From NCBI GenBank assembly GCA_039566865.1, contig CM076944.1:15460501-15524500 (forward strand): a DNA stretch of 64,000 nucleotides, written 5' to 3'. The notes beneath the pieces are model-generated. The model did not search any database. It was given only the letters and a program-made list of their open reading frames with translations, and was not told the DNA's origin. Both the position numbers and the translations under genes were made by a program. The stretch's first letter is position 1, and each line of letters starts with the position of its first letter. Shown here in pieces: positions 1 to 11,554 of the stretch. This DNA comes from Aurelia coerulea (Eukaryota; Cnidaria; Scyphozoa; Semaeostomeae; Ulmaridae).

Positions 1-2744
1 GACCTTGGTCTTCATCAGCTGATTTCAGAACCAACGCACTTGATGGGAGATTCTAAATCCTGCATTGATTTAATTCTAACTGATCAGCCTAACCTCGTCA
101 TAGAATCTGGTGTCCATCCGTCTCTACACGAGCATTGTCATCATCAAATTGTTTATGGAAAATTATCTGTCTCGAACATAGCACGACCTCCTTATACCCG
201 CAGGATTTGGTACTATGATAAGGCTGATTTTGTCGCCATTATGAAAAGTATAGAGATGTTTAATTGGCACGAGCATCTCTACAAAATTGAATGCCCCAAT
301 GAGCAGGTGAAATTGCTAAACGAAGTGCTGTTAAACATTTATTCAAATTTCATTCCAAATCAAACTAAAACTATTCAGCCTCGCCAATTGCCCTGGATAA
401 CACCAGCTGTCAAAAGATTTTTAAGGAAAAAGAATCATGCTTACAAAACCTTTGTGAGAAACGGTCAGCCAGAAGACAAGCTCGAAGGAATACTAAATAT
501 GGTAGCTGAAGGTGCAAAAATGATTGATGATGCAAATCAAAATTACCTCCGTAATACAGGGCAAACCCTAGCAAATCCAGGGACATCGAGCAAAACCTAC
601 TGGTCTTTAATCAATACTGTTCTAAATAAGGCAAAGATTCCTATAATACCACCCCTTTTAGAGAATGGGTTATTCATTACGGATTTTACTGAAAAGGCAC
701 AGGTATTTAATGACTATTTCATCCTCCAATGCACGACCATCGACACTGGCAGTGAGATTCCACAAGATATCCAAGGAATTTCAACCCTGATTGGAGATTT
801 TGACATCTCAGAGGAAAAGATACTGAAAATCATAAGATCACTTAATCCTAACAAAGCCCATGGCTGGGTTGGTATTTCTATAAGAAGGATAAAACTAAGC
901 GATGCTTCATTAGTTACTCCTCTTAAAATAATATTCACGAACTGTTTGAAACATGGTGTATTTCCTGAAATATGGAAGTGTGCAAATGTAGTCCAGGTTC
1001 ATAAGAAAAACGAAAAAAATTTAAAGAGTAACTACCGTCCTATTTCTCTTCTACCAATTTTTGGGAAGATGCTTGAAAAACTTGTGTACGATTCTTTATA
1101 CACACATCTTGTTTCGTGTGATTTACTTAACCCCAATCAGTCTGGCTTTCGTCCCGGTGACTCGACAGTCAACCAATTGATTTCCATAACGCATACAATT
1201 TTTGAGGCATTTGACTGTAATCCCCCACTCGATGTTCGTTCTGTGTACCTCGACATTTCGAAAGCATTTGACAGAGTATGGCACGATGGTCTTATTCATA
1301 AACTGAAACGATGTGGTGTCTCGGGACAACTTCTCTCTCTTATCCAAAGTTTCCTTAAGGATCGAAAACAGCGAACTGTTCTGAATGGGCATTGTTCTAA
1401 TTGGGGGGATATTTTAGCAGGAGTGCCCCAGGGTTCTATCTTAGGACCATTATTCTTTCTTGTGTATATAAATGATCTCACTGCAGATTTAAAATGTAAT
1501 GTTAAACTTTTTGCCGATGATACGTCCTTGTTTACGGTTGCCCGAGAAGCTAATGAAGCTGCACAACACATGAACCATGACCTACAACTGATAAGCCAGT
1601 GGGCCCATGATTGGAGGATGTCTTTCAATCCCGATCCGCAAAAGCAAGCTGTTGAAGTACTATTTTCAAGGAAAAGAAATGAAATAGATCATCCAGTGAT
1701 CCTCTTCAACAACATACCCGTAAAAAAAGTAGATGAACATAAACACCTAGGTATTATCTTGGACTCAAAACTTTCTTTCTCAGCTCATATTAAAGCTGCT
1801 ATCTCTAAAACGAGAAAGGGCATTGGTTTGCTAAAGTATCTCTCCAAATATTTGCCCAGGAATACCCTAAACGAATTGTATAAACTTTATGTACGACCCC
1901 ACCTGGACTACGGGGATGTTATTTATCATATTCCAGCTAAAGTATGTGAATTCAGTCAAAACATTATTTTACCAAATTTAATGGAAAAATTAGAATCTGT
2001 CCAATATTCTGCTGCACTTGCTGTAACAGGAACATGGAGAGGATCATCACGAGAAAAACTGTATGCAGAGCTTGGCTGGGAGTCACTAAGTTCCCGTAGA
2101 TGGAGTAGACGCCTTACTTTATTCTATAAGATCATAAATAACCTCACTCCATTGTATACAAAGGAGCCAATCCCACTTCTTCAACAGTCAAACTACTCTC
2201 TTCGCAACCAGGATGTTATTGGGCGAATAAGGGCAAGAACAGAGAAATTTCTATCAAGTTTCTATCCCAATTGCATCTCTGAATGGAATAAACTTGATCC
2301 AGCAATCAGACTTGCACCTTCTGTCGCTGTCTTTAAAACAAAGCTTCTGTCAATAATTCGTCCCCGTGCAAAGTCGGTTTCGCTATTCATGACCCAATGG
2401 GCTTAGGTTATCTTTTACAAATCAGGGTCGGTCTCAGCAAATTGAATTTTCACAAATTCAAGCACAATTTTAGGGATACAGTGAACCCAATGTGCCCAAC
2501 GAATGATGGCATTGAGGATACGGAGCACTTCTTGTTGCTTTGCCCTGCATTCGACATTCAACGACAAGATCTTCTCGCTGGAGTTTCAGAATTGTTGCGA
2601 CCATTTGTCCAAATCGACGCGCTTCCAAACAATGTTCTGGTTCAATACTTATTGTATGGTCATGAAGAACTTTCTGACCAAGTGAATAAAAATACACTCG
2701 AAAAGACTCTAAGTTTCATCCACAAAACAGGTCGGCTTGGATAA
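1..2744 (+). pseudogene. LINE ORF2 protein (endonuclease C-terminus, reverse transcriptase, C-terminal Cys/His region), frameshifted
   Basis: The frame is open from base 1. It begins in the C-terminal part of an endonuclease/phosphatase-fold domain (SCIDLILTDQP, then a CHHQIVYGK segment). The reverse transcriptase follows with NYRPISLLP, the catalytic block YLDISKAFD, GVPQGSILGP and the FADD box near residue 491 counted from base 40. The first frame stops at 2406. The family-typical continuation (FAIHDPMG, RVGLSKL, then a C...C...H...C cluster ending near 2744) lies in another frame. A single-base indel around 2376-2379 therefore broke it. This is a retrotransposon polyprotein for target-primed reverse transcription, now inactive. 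It belongs to the same family as the remnant at 11555-16785. Antisense open frames here are shadows. Confidence 0.9.
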
Positions 2745-3204
2745 CTTCAAACAATCGTTTTACGCCACGCAACCACTATGTACACTTTTCCCCGTATATT
2801 TTGTAAGTCTGTTTCACATTTGATGTTAGGCACATCAAGGGTGAATGAAAATTCATCCACACAAAATCGACAGTATGTCGGACCATTGATATTGCGAATC
2901 AGAAACCCAGAGCTGACAGCATATGCGCAATGTGTTGAGAGTTGGGGACTCTGGAGGGGGATCAGTAGCGGTAGCAACTGCTGTCGTTGTTGTTCTCTCG
3001 TCCGGGGTTCTTATTGCTCAGCATCATACCATGCTGGCCTGACATCCAATGTGAAACGGATTCTAGTATTCATCAGTAATTTATCGTATTTGTAGCTTTT
3101 TGTAGTTGTTTATTTAGTTGCTATTTTTTGCTTGTCTTTATGTTAATGTCCACGGGGTAGTCATTGTCTTTTGCTCCTTGTGGTCCCGTCCCTGTAGTGT
3201 TGTA

Positions 3205-4089
3205 CCGGGTGCGCCAAAATAAACTATGCATTTTTGGCAGGCCACGATAAATCGTACACTGGACCGATTTTGAAGATTTATGACTTAATCTATAGCAGAA
3301 AGCCTGAATTGGATTCTAGGATTTTTTACAAATTTTTCCGTTTTCACTTTTTAGAGCTACAAGCGAGTTTCTTAAAATTTTCGTTTTCGAAAACACTGAA
3401 AACCATCAAAAAACGTTGATCAAATTTTCTAAAGAATCAACATGAATCGACAAAGGGAAAACATTTTCAGCGTGATTTGGAGATTTGGAAATTGATTATT
3501 GTAAACTTCTGCACGAGCGTTGTTTCAACGATTGGCCTGTTGCGAAATTCTGTTGTAGTTACAATAAAGTACCGCCCCAAAAGCAGTTACAAAATCAAAA
3601 ATGTAACAAGAATCCATGCTTGCTGGCCCCATGACGCTTTCTCGCTTGTCTTTTTAACCCCCTTGACACAGGCACACAACCTGCACCAAAGCATAAATTC
3701 AATGACATTACAAAGGAAAAGATATTCCTTTATACCCATGAAATATTATTACATTTCTCCCAATATAGTACGAACTCTCATAAAGCAGCTAACAATTAGT
3801 CGATTTCTAAATCCCAAATCACCACGAAAAAGTTTTCTCTTTGTCCATTCATATCGATTCTTTAGAAAGCTTGATCGATGTTTTTTTATCGTTTTCAGTG
3901 TTTTCGAAAACGAAAATTTTAAGAAACTCGCTTGTAGCTCTAAAAACTGAAAACAGAAAAATTTGCAAAAAATCCTAGAATCTAATTCAGGCTTTCTGCT
4001 AACTATTAAGTCATAAATCTTCAATATCGGTCTTGTTTACGATTTATCGTGGCCTGTCAAACGTGCATAGTTTATTTTGGCGCACCCGG
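3205..4089. mobile_element. Hairpin MITE, CCGGGTG terminus, TA target duplication
   Basis: The element is bounded by inverted ends starting CCGGGTGCGCCAAAATAAAC, with TA on both sides (3203-3204 and 4090-4091). Inverted similarity extends about 290 bp into each arm, leaving a spacer of about 300 bp. No transposase is present. The TA duplication and terminus suggest mobilisation by a Tc1/mariner-type transposase; this is inference from family knowledge. Confidence 0.85.
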
Positions 4090-4185
4090 TATAGTCTGTA
4101 AAGTAATTAGAAAGTATGGTAGGATGTAGATGTAACACGTATTGTAACATTTTAAATGATTATATAAAAAAAAAACTACTACTTC

Positions 4186-6109
4186 TACTGCTTGATTTTC
4201 ATGAATCGTGTGGAGAAGGGTCGATTATTGACTGCCACTACTCGAACTTAGGCCGTTCGCCATCATACGATATCTGCATGTTACGTAATTTGCTCCGCTA
4301 AGCCGCTGACCGCAGTGACTGGGCAAAAATTGTTGAAAACAGACAGACAGACATACAAGCATCGAGAATCGATCACGCCTAGCGAAGCCACTGTGCAGGA
4401 AATAGGTGGCTGCTTCGCAGCAATTATAATAAAATAAGTACAATACAATTTACATAATACAGCGTTAATAAATACAAGTTAAAATCCCCCCTAATTATAG
4501 TGGCAGGGATAGCATTAAAAGGTCGAGTTGACCTTATCTCCACAATGATCCTCTTAGAGGTGGTTGCAAAAAATATATAATCAATAGATGTTAGTGTGCT
4601 TTTGGATAAAGCATAATTTAGTAAGGCCGAAATCATGAATGTGAGGGAGGACGCGTAGTTTTAGTACAGGGTGTCCCAAAAAAAATGTGCGCAGTTTGAA
4701 CGGCTTCTGTGGAGGAGCCATAAATCTAACTTTCCTGTTTTTCAGATTTGTGAATAGAAGAGATTTTAACTTAGAGTTTGGCACCGAGTCTATGTAAATC
4801 TGACAAGTGGTGGCTGATTTATTGAGAACGAAAGTCACAATCATTCGTTGCTTCAAAACCAGAGGATTTTATCTCCGTACTTAACCTTATAACTTACATT
4901 TTAATACTAGCTGTTAACGCAGTTAAGTAAGTGCTGCCCATAGCATTATCCATAATAACATTCCGCAGATTCTCAAAGAATAAATGTCGAGTGGATATTT
5001 TGGAGCATGTGCTCGAAACCAAGTTACATTGCAGCTTTTTGAGGTAAAACAATTAAAAACTACGAGAACTGTTTGTAAATTTCAAGACTGCATTACACGA
5101 CTACAATACTCATTAAAACTCAATGTGATAATAATCTCAATTCAAGTCTTCAATTGCAATTTTAAGACTCATTTAATCAATGTCAGTTCATGTCGTACTT
5201 TCTTATACTGCAACGCTTTCTTTTCCCCAAATGGTACCTCAAATAGTATATGATTTTCTCATTTGGCCATAGATCAACACTGGTATTTTGAAGTAAAAAT
5301 ATTTTTGATATTTTAGAAGTAATACAGTAGCTTTGATCACTTCTTTGTAATTAGCTCAGAATGTCCAATTATCTGCTTCCATCCGCATTAATCAGCCTCT
5401 TCAATAATATTCCAACAACTTGATAAATGATGGTAACACAGAAAGTGTTCCCCTTTTCAATTCTGTGTCAAATAACAGGTTTTTGTATTATGCCTCAAAT
5501 TAAAACAAGTCTTGAGGGTATATGCTGCACGACAATTCTTCAAAAGTTCATCTGGTAACAGTTTGTATCAAAGCTAAAAGGTCACAAGGTGTGAAGAGTG
5601 GTCACAGAAGCAATGCTGATCCAATGCTTTTTGGTCTTTGTAAGAATGTGCATCCAGCAATTATCTTATGCTGCGTTGGTCTTTGAATGTCAATGGTTAA
5701 AGAAGCAAATATTGATCCAATGCTGTGCAAACAGTTACCGGAATATGAAGTGTTGATACGTAGTTAAAGGCCTTATGCAGCCAAATTTTCGACATTGATT
5801 TTTTTCGAAATATCCAAGCTTTACTGATTTCATTGATACCAAATTTTACTCAACATTATTGCGGTTAGGGTGTGAAATTCCGTTTTGAAAATTGTTACTC
5901 AGCGCGACATTTGACCTTCGCGCGTGACGTCACAATTATGACCACCAAAACAACGCACAAGTTTTGTCACGTAAACCCCAATGCGGAGATCGCGAGAAGA
6001 TCAAAGAGCGTTTAAGGTTTCTTCAAAATAATTTAAGATACAGATGTATCAGAGCTTCACGAAGTCCCCGTACAAGTGAAGCCTAGCTGAAAGCCTGGAA
6101 AAACAAGAA
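4186..6109. other. Non-coding stretch with a solo MITE end
   Basis: No credible coding sequence was found. At 4665-4690 there is TA followed by CAGGGTGTCCCAAAA, the terminus of the MITE group seen elsewhere in the window, but no matching opposite end nearby. It is either an eroded element or half of one. The stretch 4230-4440 is GC-richer, ends in a short GCTGCTTCGCAGC hairpin and has CAGA repeats near 4340; it could be an unrecognised short element. The rest is AT-rich without clear structure. Confidence 0.5.
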
Positions 6110-6293
6110 TATACCTTTTAGCTATTCTGAAAGGAATCAGAATCGAACGATATTTTGCTACATTTTGTAGAATTTTCGAATGTGCACAATAGTGATAGAA
6201 GCTCTAACGCCACTCGATCGAACGTCGCATATGAAAATGTATAAAAATAACGCTCGATCCAGGCTCTTTTGTAGAATAGCTAAAAGGTCTATT
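6110..6293. mobile_element. Short MITE, terminus AGACCTTTTAGCTATTC
   Basis: The left end (atACCTTTTAGCTATTCT) and right end (AGAATAGCTAAAAGGTCTAT) are inverted copies about 180 bp apart. The interior includes a 'caatagtgatagaagct' block. A related copy in the opposite orientation is at 17330-17476. The two differ enough to be old. No transposase is present, and the target duplication is unclear. Confidence 0.65.
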
Positions 6294-7779
6294 GTCTGGA
6301 AGGTCAAGCCTTAAGCCTAAGTCTTCCCTGTAACATCTCAGTAACTGGAACCAAGCTTTAGGAATGCTTGTACTAAAGTTATTGTTGATTTTATCGTAGA
6401 TTGAGTCATTCTAATATTCTCACGGGAGTGTTTAATGGTGTGAGCTCCTTTTATTGCGGAGAGTGAAAGGAATATCTTTCTGTTTTACATGAGAAAAGAG
6501 TTTTCCCAATGCGCAAACAAATTTATTTTGTTGGCTAGATTTCAAATGTGGTGCGAGCCACCAGAAAGTTTGACTTGGTGTTTATCTTGAATGGCTGTTT
6601 CATAAAAGTTCTCAGTTATTACTACGATTGTCTCTGCTCTGCGATTCCTGGTCGTTGCTTGGAGAAAGGTCAAGAAATTAGAGAGCTTGGACATTGAATG
6701 CAAAATGATAACGAATTACAAGGGACATATACTCTAGTCAAACATAGGCCTAATTTATGACCCTGAAGTGGGCAGAGGCAATCGAGGAGGCAGTGAAAGA
6801 CATCGAGGCATAATTACAAAACAAAAGAGAGGGTCATTCGGTAAGTCTGATATGTAAACAAAAAGCTATGTAGTGTCTTGAAAACATTCCGTTGCTTGGC
6901 TTTAACAAAAGTTCTATTTGAAAGCAAGAACGCATGGCGGGGAAGCTTTCGATAGCAACCGGGTCCCTTCAAAGAAACAACTACAGTGGATCGTAGGGTA
7001 GTAACTTCATTGAGCGCTTCAGCGTTAACCGAGGACAGGATTCGGCCCTGAAATTTTTGATTCATCCAAGAGGAGTGAAGCAAACACTTAAAAAGGTATC
7101 GTCACTCCAAAACATCGTGATAGAAGAGTTTAATTTAGATGACCAGGCAATTTGATATATGAACCAATTGAACTTCATTAGGCCGCACTGTAGAGCATCA
7201 CAACATCGCCTTTAATAACGGTGACGTTACGGTTTTTTCACCCTGATTCCAAGCTCCTTGATTTCATGGATATCATGGTAAAAATACCAGCCTTTTCTTC
7301 AAGAACTCCCAAGATTTGTAAAGCTTCTTTCGTACGGGTCCCTCCCTTTCTCGTTGATGCAATCGCCATGCTCGTACTATGTGTTCAATGCACGCAGTTT
7401 CGCGCGTCATAATTGTGACGTCACATTGGCCAAGTCAATGTCGCGCTAAATTTAGTAGATAAAAAAAATAGATATTAGGAATTGAGTTGTGTTCGAGTTG
7501 TGAAAGCAAGATGACGTTCTCTTTCCTCGTGTCACCCTCGTTACAGGAATATTATACTATTGTGCTCCAGCAATGACAAAATCAAGAAAATTATAAAAAA
7601 GGGTTCAATTGCATGGTGCATTTTAGCCATATGAGCCGTAACTTTCCATTCCATTTCAAAGCAACCCTTTTCCTCGTGTAAATAATGACATGTTCCTCCT
7701 CTAGGAAAATTACGCTGACTTGAAATCAGCCCATACTTTCTTCCTTTCCGGATGATTTGGAATTATTTCTGAAGACATA
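6294..7779. other. Non-coding stretch; partner of a CRE-bearing inverted repeat
   Basis: No gene is supported. A segment at 5908-5950 (AGCGCGACATTTGACC followed by TGACGTCACAATTATGAC) recurs in inverted orientation at 7398-7446. The pair could be the arms of a degraded DNA transposon of about 1.5 kb. The remainder shows no repeats or motifs that I can name. Confidence 0.35.
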
Positions 7780-8555
7780 CCGGGCGTCCAAAAAACGCAA
7801 CAGATTCAAAAAATTCTGACGCAAGCTGTTTCAGATAAATAATAAAATGATTATTTTTATCTGAATCTGCAATGATCAGATTAGATTTTGATATAGTTTT
7901 CATAATTTTTGATGACTTGATTGAAGAGTTAAAAATCACCAAACTTCAAATTTGCTGTCAGGGCAAAACCAGAGCTGCCAGCATTAGTGCAAAGTATACT
8001 GTAAAATTAATTGACGTTTCGCATAATTATGAACAATTACACAACTTCATTAAGAAACTGAACAAAGATATCCCTTACTGATCCATGAGTTATCCATTCT
8101 CAACGGAGCTCTCATTGTTAATTTGCAATTAAAAGTATGAATCTAATAATGGCCTAGTCATTTTAGAAAAACTAAGCAACCATCATGCACACTTAATAAG
8201 CACGACTGTGTTTTGACAGAAATCTTTATGAAAGTGTCTGTTCAATGTTCAACTAAATTGTGTGTTTGCGTGTTTCTCAGCAATGCTTTGCAATTGCAGG
8301 GACTGTCATATTTTACAATTTGACATTATGATTCACCATTGTTAATGCAGCAGCTTTGGTTTTGACCTGAGGGCAATTTTGAATTTTGCTGATTTTTAAC
8401 TCTGCAACCAAATCACCAAAAATACTGGAAAATATATCAAAATTTTAATCTAATTATTGCAGATCTGAATGAAAATAATCGTTGGATAATGAGTATGAAA
8501 CAGTTTGCATTAGAATTTTTCAGATCTGTTGCTTTTTTTGGGGGGGGGCACCCGG
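7780..8555. mobile_element. MITE, CCGGGCG terminus, TA target duplication
   Basis: Inverted ends read CCGGGCGTCCAAAAAACGCA on the left and, after a run of G on the right, the matching GCAACAGATCTGAAAAATTCT. TA flanks both sides (7778-7779 and 8556-8557). The interior matches the larger element at 31215-33386 (shared segments around 'agattttgatata' and 'gaagagttaaaaat'), so the two are siblings of one family. There is no coding capacity. Confidence 0.85.
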
Positions 8556-9601
8556 TATATAATGTTTTCCCAAATTTGCACTCAAATAGATCACTTTATT
8601 AATACAATGTTCAAATCCTTGAAATGATAAGACTGACCTTGTGTTGTTTTTTTGAACTGAGAATTGATTATAGCATTTCATTTTGTAGTGCTGGTCGACA
8701 AAGATCACAATCCATCTTGGCTTCCACAAAAAGTTGCTAACATCAATGATAATGAAATCGACTCTTATTTTCAAAATCTGACGCCAGATCGTGAACTTAT
8801 GCTAACGTAACAAAATTGAAATTGACATGACATTGTATCTTTTATTGAAAGCGGTATTTAGAATAGTAATTTTATGAAAGACTTCCTTTCGTTGTTTTCT
8901 TCAATTGTTTCTCTATCTGTCCATGCACGTGACACCCATTTCTCTACTTTTATCTCCTATTTTGCAAGAACCGATTTCAATTGTTGAGGTCAATATGCTA
9001 ATTTTGAAACGGCGGGTAAAACAGAAAGCAAGGAAATGAATTGGACGCGCTTTTATTCTCTTCCTTTGTCTTTTTTCATGAATTTATTTTCAGTGGGCTG
9101 CAGGGATTTCTAGCTATTTAAAGCTAATTTAAGCCCACTATGCATGCCGCGTCCAGGCATGGGACACCTAGTTAAACGTCCCTTCTGAAGGACGGCGAGG
9201 TGAGTTGCGAGGTCAGGCCTCCGAGACGTCACCCATCCGGAGTTTGACCTCACTCAACAACCTTCACTTCAGTCACCTGATGGAAACTGTATAAGCCGCA
9301 TGGCCACTCACCCGGTCTTGGCTGAACCACGCAGCTACGTTGCTGCGTATATTCTACCATCAACATATCAAAGTAAGCATTGAACTGAAAGAGTCTCGTG
9401 TAAACAGAACGCCTATTTGAACCAATTTGGAATCGGTCTCTTTAGACACAAAATGTGCACTCAAGTGGAATCAAATTTTGTTGGAGCCATACTCGTGCAA
9501 ACATAGTCTGAAGGCGACATAAAGGACGATATTTCGTAATAAATATTTGTTGGTATATGTATATTTAATAAAGCTCTAAGCTAAGGATATTTTTTGCGCA
9601 A
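8556..9601. other. Downstream flank of the SLC35B1-like gene, with a GC-rich SINE-like block
   Basis: No open frame is credible. On the minus strand, ATTAAA (plus 9564-9569) lies about 35 bases after the SLC35B1-like stop and could be its poly(A) signal. A GC-rich block at about 9125-9355 contrasts with its surroundings. On the minus strand it holds GGTCAAACTCC, near a polymerase III B box, and GGATGGGTGAC, a stretch also found in 5S rRNA. It may be an old SINE, but I cannot define its ends. Confidence 0.4.
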
Positions 9602-9796
9602 CTACTTTTTACTTTTACCCAAGTAAGCATCCATTCCTAATCCAAGAAATACTAATGCAACTCCGATCCATTGCCTGGGAATGATCGCGTTTCCAAAGAA
9701 CAATACTGAAAATAAAATTGTGAAAAACTTCCTTGTTGTTGTTACGATAGAGCATGGCAGTGGTCCAAAGTTTGACACCGTCATGAAGATGAAGTT
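9602..9796 (-). CDS. SLC35B1: SLC35B1-like ER nucleotide transporter, last coding exon
   Basis: This 64-codon terminal exon follows a polypyrimidine tract and CAG (acceptor at 9797-9798) and ends in TAG at 9602-9604. It encodes the C-terminal transmembrane part of the family: NFIFMTV, then FGPL.CSI..TTRKFFTIL, then QW.G..LVFLGLG.DA. The TTRKFFT block is a strong hallmark of SLC35B1. The family lies in the ER membrane; the human protein is described as an ATP/ADP exchanger and was earlier grouped with UDP-galactose transporters. The tail ends KSKK, lysine-rich but not a strict KKxx retrieval signal. The preceding exon is at 34119-34225, and the reading phase (0) matches. Earlier exons were not found and probably lie beyond the right edge. 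Confidence 0.93.
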   Translation of the reverse strand, partial: NFIFMTVSNFGPLPCSIVTTTRKFFTILFSVLFFGNAIIPRQWIGVALVFLGLGMDAYLGKSKK

Positions 9797-9871
9797 CTGA
9801 AAGAAAATAAAGAGACAATCAAAGAGCAAGTCTTCATTGCTAACACGAACACTGGATTTGATAAATACATA

Positions 9872-10441
9872 CAGGGTGTCCCAAACAAATTGTACCCCTT
9901 TTTGCGTGAAGACTGCGCCAAAACGGCAAAAGATTCTCGAAAAATCGTATATGTTGTTGCTCTTCAGATGTTCAAATAAAGTTTGGTGCCACCCCCATAA
10001 AAATCCGTTGAAAAATGATTGAGCTATGAACTTAACAAGACAAATTTGCCTAATGACTGAAACCAGCGGTCGGCCATTTTGTCTTACTATCTTGCAGTAA
10101 TAAATAGATTCTGTGAGGTAAGAAATAGTTGGAAATTCTCTGATGATTATCAATATTTTCACGAGAGCTAAGACATGGGAGGCTGCTGTTTCATTTCATC
10201 CATGCTATTTATCGCTGCAAAATAGTAAGATAAATTGGCCGACCGCTGGTTTCAGTCGTCAGGTAAATTTGATCTCCTGAAAGTCATAGCTCCTTCATTT
10301 TTCAACGGATTTTTACGGGGATGGTAGCAACCTTCGATTGAATATCTGAAGTGCAACATCATTTAACATTTTGGCGAGAATCTTTTGCCGCTTTGTTGCC
10401 ATCTTCAGGCAAACGGGGCACATTTTTTTTGGGGCACCCTG
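9872..10441. mobile_element. Full-hairpin MITE, CAGGGTG terminus, TA target duplication
   Basis: It starts CAGGGTGTCCCAAACAAA and ends in the inverted copy ...GGGGCACCCTG, flanked by TA at 9870-9871 and 10442-10443. Inverted similarity runs almost the full length (arms about 240 bp), so the transcript would fold into one long hairpin. It sits about 75 bp from the splice acceptor of the SLC35B1 last exon, inside the intron. Confidence 0.87.
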
Positions 10442-10724
10442 TAGCTCTGAATTGACGGATTAAGTTCAAAACAAGCCAATTACTACCTTGGAAAAACTTT
10501 GATTGACATCTAGGTCTGGGAAAAGTCGATTAGTTCCAATGTTCTATAACCAATTCTTGATTTTTTGTATACTATTTTTCCATTTGAGGGCATTGTCTTC
10601 TCCCTTCATATCAAATAGAATGAACAGAGAATTCACACAGATTTCTGCTGTAAAATACTCCACAGCTTGCGCAAGCGAAGCAGATTAAAAAAAAAAACCA
10701 AAATAAACGATCACACTGGACCGC

Positions 10725-10990
10725 GGCGAGGAACTTTTAACGCGATGCATTGCATACTTGTTAAGTCTGTTAATAATCTGTCACACTTGTTTATCAGAAA
10801 TTCTGATCGCAATACTATTAGTCTAAGAAATGTCGATACTGACTTGTCAGTACCATTCATGACGGAAACTAGAAAGCGTTTGCATTTCGTGGAGTGAAAA
10901 TCTGAAACGAAATTAGCCTCGAGGCCAAGCAAGCTCCCATTTTGTCTTCTTCTAAGAACAAGATAAATAGTTAATTGCATAATTTTTTAA
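10725..10990 (+). pseudogene. LINE ORF2 C-terminal fragment
   Basis: The short frame contains LF.RNSDRN.ISLRN and, after a frameshift, a FRG.K.WN-type segment. This is the usual C-terminal block of the CR1-like LINE family also seen at 26661-27015. It is preceded by an A-rich stretch (10685-10700). It is a truncated, broken fragment only. Confidence 0.6.
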
Positions 10991-11554
10991 TTAGTTTACA
11001 AATAGATTAGTTTACAAAATAAAGTATTATTGTAATTAGTTTCCTTTTTTCATATATCTGAAAAATTTACAGATAATCTAACAACAGCTAAGTAAAGCTA
11101 ATAAAATTTTTTCATAATTCAAAAGAAACTTCTAATAGATACAACACAAATTGCATTAACAATACGATTACAACATAATACGAAATACGAAAACGATTAC
11201 AACATAATACGAGACGATTCATAAGACGATTTACACAACTATACCACAAGAGGTGTGATCAAGCACATCTCTCCTGCAGCCAACAAGCAACGATGAACAA
11301 ACAAACACCGACAATCTAACAAAACACAGAAGCCGTTTCTATTCCAATTGGAACCCTTAGTGCTTACTTATGAAATAAATCCCTTTGGTAAGGGATATTC
11401 GATGCCACCAGGGGCGCTTATAAAGTTTTGGCGCTGTATAGAACAAGGCGGGCTGATATATATCGTGTGATCCCTATTGGAATAACTCCGGCACACAAAG
11501 ATCACATGTTACACGAAGGACACAAACAAAGAAGACGGAGAAAAAGGGTGCAGC
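10991..11554. other. AT-rich stretch, no gene seen
   Basis: I find no coding or structural feature other than a locally repeated 'aaaacgattacaacataatacga' type motif around 11170-11225. It may include a LINE 3' UTR belonging to the minus-strand element that starts at 11555. Confidence 0.4.

Larger units (their letters stand above)
1..4185 (+). mobile_element. 5'-truncated CR1/Jockey-like LINE with 3' UTR
   Basis: The coding part enters from the left edge and runs to 2744. The following 450 bases read like a LINE 3' UTR, ending in a T-rich stretch with a short 'ccacggggtag' segment. A TA-flanked MITE (3205-4089) interrupts it. If that is removed, the UTR would continue to an A-rich stretch near 4165-4180, which I take as the approximate end. 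The 5' end lies outside the window. The 3' boundary is inferred, because no target-site duplication can be tested with only one end visible. Confidence 0.7.

Noticed and set aside
9125..9355. 5S rRNA gene
   Set aside because: Only GGATGGGTGAC is reminiscent of 5S; the surrounding sequence does not follow the 5S fold or length.
9797..10162. Upstream extension of the SLC35B1 exon frame to 186 codons
   Set aside because: The extension runs through a splice acceptor and into a MITE; only the part after the CAG at 9797-9798 matches the family.
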